Shown piece by piece: positions 16,294 through 21,778 of a DNA stretch of 27,967 nt. Both the position numbers and the translations under genes were made by a program. This DNA is from JAYENY01 sp964563465. Lineage in GTDB: Bacteria; Patescibacteriota; Minisyncoccia; Minisyncoccales; PEYH01. Every line of letters starts with the position of its first letter. Within the stretch, counting starts at the first letter, position 1. The DNA lies in assembly GCA_964563465.1 (NCBI GenBank), contig CAZLVZ010000005.1:1-27967 (forward strand). Reading direction: 5' to 3'. Below the pieces are notes generated by a model that made no database searches, was not told where the DNA came from, and saw nothing but the letters and a program-made list of their open reading frames with translations.

Positions 16294-16704
16294 TTAATTC
16301 GCTTTTTTAGTTCCATACTTACTTCTTCCTTGTTTTCTTCCCTCTACTCCCCCTGCGTCTAATACACCTCTTACTATATGGTATCTTACTCCGGGCAAAT
16401 CTTTAACTCTTCCACCTCTTACCAAAACCACAGAATGTTCTTGAAGATTATGGCCTTCTCCCGGAATATAGGCGCTCGCCTCCATCCCATTGCTCAAGCG
16501 AACTCTGGCAACTTTTCTCAAAGCAGAGTTAGGTTTTTTCGGAGTAACTGTAAAAACCTTAAGACAAACTCCCCTCTTGAAAGGAGAAGAATATTTTTTT
16601 GGTCTATTTTTTAAAGTATTAAAACCAAAAACCATCGCCGGAGCTTTGTTCTTTTTCTTCTTTGACTTCCTACCTTTTTTAATTAGTTGATGAATCGTTG
16701 GCAT
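16294..16704 (-). CDS. rpsL: 30S ribosomal protein S12 (uS12)
   Basis: Decoding-centre protein. The conserved loops are intact: TPKKPNSALRKVARVRL (54-70, streptomycin-contact region) and PGEGHNLQEHS then GRVKDLPGVRYHIVRG around residues 81-113. The 136-aa length exceeds the usual 123-125 because of about 14 extra residues in the N-terminal arm (about 16-36, Lys-rich then APAMVFGFNTLKNRPKK). It is the first gene of the long translation cluster, behind a good promoter. Confidence 0.97.
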   Translation of the reverse strand: MPTIHQLIKKGRKSKKKKNKAPAMVFGFNTLKNRPKKYSSPFKRGVCLKVFTVTPKKPNSALRKVARVRLSNGMEASAYIPGEGHNLQEHSVVLVRGGRVKDLPGVRYHIVRGVLDAGGVEGRKQGRSKYGTKKAN

Positions 16705-16782
16705 ATTTCTTTTACAAGTAAAATGCTTTAATTAAAAATTAAAATTACAAATTCTATTAAATTAAAATGTAAAGTAGTTTAG

Positions 16783-16811
16783 AGATTAACAAAATTAAGG
16801 AAAAATGTCAA
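16783..16811 (-). promoter_or_regulatory. Predicted promoter of the str/S10/spc block
   Basis: The -35 is a perfect TTGACA (16806-16811), 2 nt after the stop of the M50 gene. The -10 is TAATCT (16783-16788) at 17 nt, strengthened by an extended TGT immediately upstream. The predicted start is near 16776, giving an AT-rich leader of about 70 nt before rpsL. No terminator is seen after the M50 gene, so read-through from it may add to expression. Confidence 0.6.
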
Positions 16812-16813
16812 AT

Positions 16814-17440
16814 TCAAATTCCTGTGATTAATTTGATTATCCAAAAAACCGCTGAACTGATATATGGAAAAACAAAGAAGATAACAAAAATCAATAATAA
16901 AAAGCCATATCTAGTCAAAAAGATTTTCAGATTTTGAGCGCTTCGTGGCAAAAAGGTAAAAAGAATATGTGAACCATCAAGTGGTGGCACTGGTATTAAA
17001 TTAAAAATGGCAAGTATGAGATTAATTTGGACAATGTAGAGAAAAATAAAACTAATGCCGGGCAAGATATAAAGAATTGGTAAAAATCTCAAAGCCAAAC
17101 CAAATATTAAGGCCAGAGAAATGTTTGCTAATGGTCCGGCGATGGCGACTTTAGCTCCTCCATACTTTTGGTCCTTAAAATTATATGGGTTAATCGGCAC
17201 TGGTTTTGCCCAACCAAAAATTATTCCCCCAGCTCCCATAAGAGACATTAAAATCAAAAATCCTGGCAAAAGAATAGAACCAATCGGGTCCAAATGTTTT
17301 AATGGATTCAGAGTCAATCGCCCAGCTCTCTTTGCTGTTGAATCACCTAAAGAATAAGCAACCCAACCGTGAGCCACTTCGTGGAAGACTACTGAAAAGA
17401 GAAAAATAATTATTATAATTGCTAATTGAATAAATTCCAT
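16814..17440 (-). CDS. Site-2 protease family (M50) membrane metalloprotease
   Basis: Predicted intramembrane zinc protease of 208 aa with about five hydrophobic segments. The zinc motif HEVAH is at residues 20-24 in the first membrane helix, and the third ligand is in NLIPVPPLDGSH (D155). There is no PDZ domain, so it belongs to the short rhomboid-neighbour/SpoIVFB-like M50B type and not to full RseP. The substrate is unknown. It lies upstream of rpsL in the same direction and diverges from rpmB, with which it shares overlapping promoters. Confidence 0.9.
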   Translation of the reverse strand: MEFIQLAIIIIIFLFSVVFHEVAHGWVAYSLGDSTAKRAGRLTLNPLKHLDPIGSILLPGFLILMSLMGAGGIIFGWAKPVPINPYNFKDQKYGGAKVAIAGPLANISLALIFGLALRFLPILYILPGISFIFLYIVQINLILAIFNLIPVPPLDGSHILFTFLPRSAQNLKIFLTRYGFLLLIFVIFFVFPYISSAVFWIIKLITGI

Positions 17441-17458
17441 GTTTTTCTTTGTTTGCCC

Positions 17459-17487
17459 ATTGTATCAGAATTCTCTTGCCAAATCAA
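17459..17487 (-). promoter_or_regulatory. Predicted promoter for the M50 protease gene
   Basis: The -35 TTGATT (17482-17487), a 17-nt spacer and the extended -10 TGA-TACAAT (-10 at 17459-17464) direct transcription leftward, starting near 17452 with a leader of about 11 nt. It is interlocked with the rpmB promoter on the other strand. Confidence 0.6.
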
Positions 17488-17504
17488 AAAAAATAGATTA
17501 CAAT
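17476..17504 (+). promoter_or_regulatory. Predicted promoter for rpmB
   Basis: The -35 TTGCCA (17476-17481) and -10 TACAAT (17499-17504) are exactly 17 nt apart, pointing rightward. The predicted start is near 17511, giving a leader of about 24 nt before the ATG at 17535. Confidence 0.6.
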
Positions 17505-17534
17505 CCTCTATGTATTCAATATTTAACAAAAACT

Positions 17535-17723
17535 ATGCCTAGAATTTGTGCAATCTGCGGAAAAAAATCAACAATGGGTAGGAAGTATAATAAGCTGATG
17601 TCAAAATATAATCCTACTCCCAAAACAAGAAAAAGAGCAAATCTTCAATGGGCTGTTTTGCCTTCTGGTGAAAGAGCCAAAGTTTGCACTCGCTGTAAAA
17701 GAACGCTTTCAAAGAAAAAATAA
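17535..17723 (+). CDS. rpmB: 50S ribosomal protein L28 (bL28), zinc-ribbon form
   Basis: Large-subunit protein of 62 aa starting MPRICAICGKKSTMGRKYNK. Two CxxC pairs, C5/C8 and C51/C54, form a zinc ribbon. TRKRANLQWAVLPSGERAKVCTRCKRTL is the typical second half of L28. A longer in-frame reading from 17439 would run through the promoter and has no family similarity, so ATG 17535 is used. It is the only ribosomal gene on the plus strand in this window and forms a single-gene unit with promoter and terminator. Confidence 0.95.
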   Translation: MPRICAICGKKSTMGRKYNKLMSKYNPTPKTRKRANLQWAVLPSGERAKVCTRCKRTLSKKK

Positions 17724-17729
17724 AGTAAG

Positions 17730-17770
17730 CGGGGTGCATGTGACCTCTATGTTCAAGTCATAGTGCCCCG
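17730..17770 (+). other. tRNA-like minihelix (acceptor plus T arm) after rpmB
   Basis: CGGGGTG (17730-17736) pairs with TGCCCCG (17764-17770), a 7-bp acceptor-like stem with two G-U pairs. Inside, CTATG (17747-17751) and CATAG (17759-17763) form a 5-bp stem closing a 7-nt loop TTCAAGT, which fits the T-loop pattern TTCRANN exactly. Ten unpaired bases replace the D and anticodon arms, and no CCA follows. It could be a tRNA remnant, a tRNA mimic in the rpmB 3' UTR, or chance. It is not a functional tRNA gene. Confidence 0.4.
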
Positions 17771-17778
17771 AATCTTTT

Positions 17779-17827
17779 AGCAAAAAAAGAATGGAGAATC
17801 ATCTCCGTTTTTTTGTGTTAACAAACA
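17779..17827 (+). repeat. 49-bp direct repeat, copy 1 (terminator block)
   Basis: Identical over 49 bp to 18358-18406. It contains the rpmB terminator hairpin and the following GTGTTAACAAACA. The two copies bracket the hicB-hicA genes. Confidence 0.95.
17782..17814 (+). terminator. Intrinsic terminator of rpmB
   Basis: Hairpin GGAGA-ATCA-TCTCC (17793-17806) with seven A upstream (17782-17788) and seven T downstream (17808-17814), so it can act in both directions. Confidence 0.8.
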
Positions 17828-17835
17828 AAAAAAAC

Positions 17836-17863
17836 AAAAAATCCTTTTTTGATAAGGATAAAA
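17836..17863 (-). terminator. 28-bp repeat, copy 1: minus-strand intrinsic terminator
   Basis: Identical to 18462-18489. Read leftward it is ATCCTT-loop-AAGGAT followed by six T, a classic terminator. It would stop any transcript entering from hicBA antisense direction. Confidence 0.6.
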
Positions 17864-17880
17864 TCAAAACAAATTTAATG

Positions 17881-17909
17881 TTGATGAATGTGCTCTAAAA
17901 TGATATTCT
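17881..17909 (+). promoter_or_regulatory. Predicted hicBA promoter with possible operator
   Basis: The -35 TTGATG (17881-17886), a 17-nt spacer and the extended -10 TGA-TATTCT (-10 at 17904-17909) predict a start near 17916, 20 nt before hicB. An inverted repeat CTTAA-N7-TTAAG overlaps the -10/start region (about 17908-17924) and would suit autorepression by a HicB-type antitoxin. This is inference. Confidence 0.45.
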
Positions 17910-17935
17910 TAAAATAATCTTAAGTTATTAAATCT

Positions 17936-18190
17936 ATGAAAAATTATAGTTTTAGAATAATAATTGAACCTGATGAAAAAAACACTTTTCATGGTTTCGT
18001 CCCCTCTCTACATGGCTGTCATACTTGGGGAAAAACATTTGAAGAAACTCGTGAAAATCTTCGCGACGCCATAAAAGCATATGTTCTTAGTCTAATTGAG
18101 GATGGAGAGTCTATTCCTCAAGAAAAAGGATTGGAAGCATTTGAAACAATCTCAATAAATCCCTTAAAAAAATCGGTGACCTATGCCTAA
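17936..18190 (+). CDS. hicB: HicB-family antitoxin
   Basis: 84-aa protein of the HicB-like fold (partial RNase H-like). The pattern FHGFVPSLHGCHTWGKTFEETRENLRDAIKAYVLSLIEDG matches the core GxxPxLpGCxtxGxTxeEAxxNxxEAixxxl. No C-terminal helix-turn-helix or ribbon-helix-helix domain is evident. It overlaps the following hicA by 8 nt and precedes it, the order seen in HicBA modules. Its partner is apparently inactive, so it may persist as a relic or as an antitoxin against other HicA copies. Confidence 0.88.
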   Translation: MKNYSFRIIIEPDEKNTFHGFVPSLHGCHTWGKTFEETRENLRDAIKAYVLSLIEDGESIPQEKGLEAFETISINPLKKSVTYA

Positions 18191-18335
18191 GCTACTAATT
18201 ATCAAAAGTAAAACTTTTGTAAAAACATTAAAGAATTTAGGATTTGTAAAACATCGACAACGAGGCACTCTAAGAGGCATTCTAAGAGATATTGAAATTT
18301 CACCAAATGAATTCATTAAAGCGCTGAAGAAATAA
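18183..18335 (+). pseudogene. hicA: HicA-like toxin with in-frame loss of the catalytic segment
   Basis: 50 codons read MPKLLIIKSKTFVKTLKNLG, then FVKHRQRG, directly followed by TLRGILRDIEISPNEFIKAL. Intact HicA proteins (60-85 aa) have the same start (xLPxISGKExIKxLxKxGF-xxxRQRGSH) and the same end (KGTLRxILRxAGISxxEFL), with about 20-25 residues between them carrying the catalytic GSH His and a second His. Here the two halves are joined in frame and the catalytic His is gone. The reading frame is otherwise intact and overlaps hicB by 8 nt. It is probably a detoxified remnant; a dominant-negative or DNA-binding partner role is possible. Confidence 0.75.
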
Positions 18336-18357
18336 TATTATTCTTCCGCAAATTTTC

Positions 18358-18406
18358 AGCAAAAAAAGAATGGAGAATCATCTCCGTTTTTTTGTGTTAA
18401 CAAACA
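18358..18406 (+). repeat. 49-bp direct repeat, copy 2 (terminator block)
   Basis: Identical to 17779-17827. It includes the hairpin GGAGA-ATCA-TCTCC (18372-18385) flanked by A7 (18361-18367) and T7 (18387-18393), which serves as terminator for hicBA. In this copy 55 nt, instead of 8 nt, separate it from the 28-bp second part. Confidence 0.95.
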
Positions 18407-18461
18407 GAAAACAAAAAACGCGATATCACTAAGCCGGGTCTATTGCGACCATAGTGGAAAT
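18407..18461. other. 55-nt hairpin-forming insert within the second terminator block
   Basis: Relative to copy 1 this stretch is extra. CACTA (18427-18431) pairs with TAGTG (18452-18456), enclosing GGTC (18437-18440) / GACC (18447-18450). It is more GC-rich than its surroundings. Function unknown. Confidence 0.4.
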
Positions 18462-18489
18462 AAAAAATCCTTTTTTGATAAGGATAAAA
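18462..18489 (-). terminator. 28-bp repeat, copy 2: terminator of the small-ORF unit
   Basis: Read leftward, ATCCTT-loop-AAGGAT followed by six T. It is the first T-rich intrinsic terminator after the 57-codon ORF and identical to 17836-17863. Confidence 0.7.
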
Positions 18490-18520
18490 GTTTAGATATA
18501 AAATAATGGAAAATATTAGG

Positions 18521-18551
18521 GGGACAAAGCTTGTGAGATTTGCTTTGTCCC
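18521..18551 (-). terminator. Strong 10-bp hairpin after the small ORF
   Basis: GGGACAAAGC (18521-18530) and GCTTTGTCCC (18542-18551) pair perfectly around an 11-nt loop, 12 nt after the ORF stop. The sequence after the stem (CCTAATATTTT leftward) is only moderately U-rich. It may be a 3'-end stabilising hairpin, with the true terminator at 18462-18489. Confidence 0.6.
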
Positions 18552-18563
18552 TCTTCATCTTTA

Positions 18564-18737
18564 TCAGCGCTGACGCTTAGCTGGACGATCCCAACGGAAA
18601 ACCTTTGGTTCGTGTCCAATACGATGAGGCTTTGATTTAGAACTCCTGCCAAACTTATCATCGAGTTCTCGATTTTGGCGATCCACTACCCCACAAGCCG
18701 CTGAAGTTCTCGTGCAAAACGTTGCTGTATGTTTCAC
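18564..18737 (-). CDS. 57-aa basic protein of unknown function
   Basis: Not recognised. The ORF starts at GTG 18735-18737, preceded after 5 nt by GGGGGAG (18743-18749), the clearest SD in this part of the window. It ends with tandem in-frame stops TGA TAA. The product begins MKHTATFCTRTSAACGVVDR, is hydrophilic with no membrane segment or signal, has two cysteines (C8, C15), and ends KVFRWDRPAKRQR, so it should be strongly basic and could bind nucleic acid. GC is 84/174 by hand count, clearly above the neighbours, and Arg is encoded mostly by CGN. It is expressed from its own perfect promoter after an about 250-nt structured leader. An alternative is that the whole unit is a non-coding RNA. 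Confidence 0.5.
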   Translation of the reverse strand: MKHTATFCTRTSAACGVVDRQNRELDDKFGRSSKSKPHRIGHEPKVFRWDRPAKRQR

Positions 18738-18989
18738 AATATCTCCCCCTTTTTGTTTCCTTAAGCTCTGAATTATTTCAGGGACTAAGGGAATAAAAGG
18801 ATGGAGGATAGGGTGGCGTTATTGTAAGGAGGTGTGTCTAGTGAAGAAGCACTTCCGAACGCTTTGCCACCCTACCCAATGAAGGAGCTCTCGTACTCCA
18901 TGGAACAATCGAAGAAAAACTATTTTAACTTCCCTTCGATTGCTCCAGGAGGTAGGAGCAACCATATATAAAATGTACTACTAATTTAC
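18738..18989 (-). ncRNA. Structured ~250-nt leader RNA with anti-SD-like loops
   Basis: This is the 5' untranslated region of the 57-codon ORF. Stems read from the sequence are: TTGCTCC/GGAGCAA (18940-18946/18955-18961) with loop UACCUCCU; CAATCGAAG/CTTCGATTG (18906-18914/18934-18942, competing with the first by 3 nt); GGAG/CTCC (18884-18887/18896-18899); and the long-range TAGGGTGGC/GCCACCCTA (18809-18817/18866-18874), with GCGTT/AACGC as an alternative extension. The interior of the last stem contains CACCUCCUUA (18834-18825), the same 10 bases that end many 16S rRNAs. The clustering of stable stems in an AT-rich genome, after a perfect promoter, supports a functional RNA. Class not recognised. 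Confidence 0.55.
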
Positions 18990-18995
18990 AGTTAT

Positions 18996-19024
18996 ATTAT
19001 ATCACGACACTATCAATCTGTCAA
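18996..19024 (-). promoter_or_regulatory. Perfect consensus promoter of the small-ORF/leader unit
   Basis: TTGACA (19019-19024), a 17-nt spacer and TATAAT (18996-19001) match the sigma70 consensus 12/12. The start is expected near 18989. It lies 14 nt beyond the mnmA stop and is the strongest promoter sequence in the window. Confidence 0.85.
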
Positions 19025-19037
19025 GTATTTTAGCTAA

Positions 19038-20129
19038 TTATTCTCTCCCACCTATCTCTCCCGCGCCAATACAGACATCTTTGTTATAAAAAACCGCTAT
19101 TTGCCCTATGGTAACTGCTTTCTGCGGTTCATCAAATACTAATTCCCAATGAGCGGAAGTCCGACTTCCGCAAATTAATTTTGCTTTGGCTAATGGCTGT
19201 CTATAACGAATCTTTGCCTCAACTTTTAATGGTGCTTTTATCTTCTTACCAGAAATAAAGTTTACATTTGATAATATAACCCTCTTGCTAAAAAGTTTTA
19301 AATCGTCAGAGTTATCAGTTACTATTAAAGTATTGTTTTTTACATCAAAATTAGTCACCCAAAAAGGTCCTCCTGGTAAATTTACCCCCCTTCTTTGTCC
19401 TATAGTATAAAAATGAAGACCCTTGTGCTCTCCTAAAACATTCCCTTGTGTATCTTGAATTTTTCCGGGATTAGAACCAATTTCTTTTTCTAAAAAATTA
19501 GGGATAGAATTATTGTTAATAAAACAAAGGTCTTGACTTTCTTTAACAGCTATTTCAATCCCCTCTTTTTCAGCAATAGTATAAATATCTTTTTTCAAAT
19601 AATCCCCTAAGGGTAAAATTAATTTGGCTAATTGAGCTTGACCTAAAAAAGCCAAAAAATATGTTTGGTCTTTTTCGTTATCTTTTGCTCGCAATAACTG
19701 AAATTTGCCGTTTGATTCTTTAATTCGCGCATAGTGGCCAGTAGCAATATAATCGGCTTTCTTTTTTTCAGCAAAACGCAAAAGAGCAGAAACTTTCACA
19801 TCGCGATTACAAAAAACACAAGGATTTGGTGTTTTATTATTTTTTAAACTTTCTAAAAAATAATCTATAACTGATTTTCCAAATTCTTTAGAAACATCAA
19901 TGATAAAATGAGGGCAATTATATTTTTCACAAACTCGCTTGGCTCTCTTAATACTTTCTTCTGAACAATAAACATTTTCTCTTAAACTCGTCTGCCCGCC
20001 TTCCCAATAACCAAACTTTAAAGAGACCCCTAAAACTTGAAAACCTTGTTCTTTTAAAAGAAACAAGGCTACTGAAGAATCTACTCCTCCAGACATCCCT
20101 AAAACAACTATTTTTTTATTCTTGATCAT
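19038..20129 (-). CDS. mnmA: tRNA-specific 2-thiouridylase MnmA
   Basis: Adds sulfur to U34 of tRNA(Glu/Gln/Lys), using ATP and persulfide sulfur. From ATG 20127-20129 it has 363 aa. The PP-loop GMSGGVDSS is at 11-19. The first catalytic Cys is C107 in NPCVFCNRDVK (C104 is nearby), the second C202 in ESQDLCFI, and GHYARI (131-136) and YTIGQRRG are typical. A 9-codon upstream extension is possible but overlaps iscU further. With the chosen start the overlap with iscU is 14 nt. Operon position after iscS and iscU gives a direct sulfur source; no TusA-type relay is visible. Confidence 0.95.
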   Translation of the reverse strand: MIKNKKIVVLGMSGGVDSSVALFLLKEQGFQVLGVSLKFGYWEGGQTSLRENVYCSEESIKRAKRVCEKYNCPHFIIDVSKEFGKSVIDYFLESLKNNKTPNPCVFCNRDVKVSALLRFAEKKKADYIATGHYARIKESNGKFQLLRAKDNEKDQTYFLAFLGQAQLAKLILPLGDYLKKDIYTIAEKEGIEIAVKESQDLCFINNNSIPNFLEKEIGSNPGKIQDTQGNVLGEHKGLHFYTIGQRRGVNLPGGPFWVTNFDVKNNTLIVTDNSDDLKLFSKRVILSNVNFISGKKIKAPLKVEAKIRYRQPLAKAKLICGSRTSAHWELVFDEPQKAVTIGQIAVFYNKDVCIGAGEIGGRE

Positions 20130-20610
20130 CTTGGTGCAGTTCTTCTTCTTTTTCAATCCAACCCTTATACTTTTCTCTTATGGCTGTTTTTTCTTTTTCC
20201 AAAGTTTGATGTCTTTTTTCTATCTCCTCTGGAATTAATTTTTTATTTTTTAAAAGATAATCATATATTGCCTCATGTAAGGCATCTATCGCCAAAACAG
20301 AACAATGGATTTTTATAGGAGGAAGTTCTCCTAATTGTTTTAAGATATCCTCTTTTGTTAATTTCAACATTTGACTTAAGCTTTTTCCTTTCGCTAAATC
20401 AGTTACAATGCTACTGGAAGCAAGAGCCGCAATGCATCCAAAAGTTTCAAATCGGATATCAGTAATAACATCGTCTTTTACCTTTACATACAACCACATA
20501 ACATCTCCGCAAGTAGGATTTCCGACCTTACCCACACCATCTGCGTCCTTTATTTTCCCGTAGTTATGTGGATTTCTGAATGCATCAATAACTTTTTTAG
20601 AATAAGGCAT
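20116..20610 (-). CDS. iscU: IscU/NifU-type Fe-S cluster scaffold
   Basis: Scaffold on which iron and sulfide assemble before transfer to apoproteins. The three cluster cysteines are C34 (GNPTCGD), C59 (ETFGC) and C103 (IHCSVLA), with D36 beside the first. The 164-aa length includes a C-terminal extension (about 125-164) rich in Lys and Glu, probably helical, ending HQDDQE; typical IscU ends near residue 128. The classic LPPVK chaperone-binding motif appears as LPPIK (96-100). It lies 3 nt after iscS and overlaps mnmA. Confidence 0.93.
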   Translation of the reverse strand: MPYSKKVIDAFRNPHNYGKIKDADGVGKVGNPTCGDVMWLYVKVKDDVITDIRFETFGCIAALASSSIVTDLAKGKSLSQMLKLTKEDILKQLGELPPIKIHCSVLAIDALHEAIYDYLLKNKKLIPEEIEKRHQTLEKEKTAIREKYKGWIEKEEELHQDDQE

Positions 20611-20613
20611 ATC

Positions 20614-21762
20614 TTAAAATGGAGAAATTTCTCTTAATTTTTCAACTATTTTAGGTAATATCTCTAAAACCTTATCAATCTCTTCTTCTGTGTTAAATCT
20701 ACTCAAACTAAATCGCACCGTGCTATTAACTTCTTGTGGAGGTAATCCAATAGCTAATAGGGTTGGATCCAATTCAAGGGATTTAGAGGCACAAGCTGAA
20801 CCAGTAGCCACAAATATTTTTTCTAAATCCAGAGAACCAGCAATTGCCTCTCCTTCAATCTTGGAAAAAGTAGCATTCAGAATATGACACAATCCTTTTT
20901 CGTTTTGCGGTCCATTTATTTTAACTTTTGAAATTTGAAGCAACCCCTCTCTCAATTTATCTTTTAGTTTTTTAATATATTCAATGTGATTTTTATCCAA
21001 TCCAATTTTCACTGCCTTAGCAAAACCAACAATTCCGGGAATATTATCGGTGCCAGAACGCATGCCCCTTTCGTGCCCTCCACCATGTTGCCATGGTTGT
21101 ATTTTAGTGCCTTTTCTAATATATAAAGCGCCAATACCTTTCGGCCCATGAAGTTTGTGGCCATTTACGCTGATTAAATCAATCGCTTGGTTTTGAACAT
21201 TAATATCTGTTTTAGTATAACTTTGACAAGCATCAATATGAAAATAGACATTATGTTTTTTGCAAACGGCTCCGAGTTCTTCTAAAGATTGAATGGTACC
21301 AATCTCGTTTTGACCATGAATTATGGAAACCAAAATCGTTTCTGGTCTAATTGCTTTTTCTAAATCTTCTATCTTAACAAATCCTTTCTCGTCAACTCCT
21401 AAAATACTTATCTCAAATCCCTGCGATTCAAGCCATTTGCAAGTATTTAAAACAGACTTATGTTCAATCTTGGTGGTAATAATATGCTTCCCTTTATCTT
21501 TGTTCGCAAAAGCAATGCCTTTAATTGCAAAGTTGTTTGACTCTGTTCCGCCAGAAGTAAAAACAATCTCTTCGGGACTGGCACTAATTGATTGAGCAAT
21601 GGTTTGTCTTGATTTTTCAATTGCTTCAGCTGCAATTTGTCCCATTTCGTGAAGAGAAGAAGCGTTACCATAATCCTTATCAAAAAAAGGAAGCATCGCT
21701 TCCAAAACAATGGAATCAACTTTGGTGGTGGCTGCATTGTCTAAATAAATTTCTTTTGGCAT
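20614..21762 (-). CDS. iscS: Cysteine desulfurase (IscS/NifS family)
   Basis: PLP enzyme converting cysteine to alanine plus enzyme-bound persulfide. From ATG 21760-21762 it has 382 aa and begins MPKEIYLDNAATT, the universal family start. H101 (IEHKSV) stacks on PLP, NEIGTIQ (152-158) and HIDACQ (175-180) are conserved, and K203 (NGHKLHGPKG) is the Schiff-base lysine. C324 (ATGSACAS) is the persulfide cysteine on a group-I-type loop. An open frame extends upstream to 21909, but that stretch folds as RNA and has no protein similarity, so it was rejected. It is first in the iscS-iscU-mnmA operon. Confidence 0.96.
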   Translation of the reverse strand: MPKEIYLDNAATTKVDSIVLEAMLPFFDKDYGNASSLHEMGQIAAEAIEKSRQTIAQSISASPEEIVFTSGGTESNNFAIKGIAFANKDKGKHIITTKIEHKSVLNTCKWLESQGFEISILGVDEKGFVKIEDLEKAIRPETILVSIIHGQNEIGTIQSLEELGAVCKKHNVYFHIDACQSYTKTDINVQNQAIDLISVNGHKLHGPKGIGALYIRKGTKIQPWQHGGGHERGMRSGTDNIPGIVGFAKAVKIGLDKNHIEYIKKLKDKLREGLLQISKVKINGPQNEKGLCHILNATFSKIEGEAIAGSLDLEKIFVATGSACASKSLELDPTLLAIGLPPQEVNSTVRFSLSRFNTEEEIDKVLEILPKIVEKLREISPF

Positions 21763-21778
21763 TTTAGTAATTAAAACA

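Noticed and set aside
18440..18661. 73-codon minus-strand ORF beginning MISLAGVLNQ
   Set aside because: It overlaps the 57-codon ORF in another frame, runs through both terminator hairpins and has no SD.
18860..18873. Similarity of the leader RNA to the T-box consensus (AGGGUGGCAAAGCG against AGGGUGGNACCGCG)
   Set aside because: The two invariant C are replaced, and there is no long Stem I with specifier loop or AG-bulge upstream. The downstream gene is not an aminoacylation or amino-acid gene. The match is partly explained by the GGGTGGC stem.
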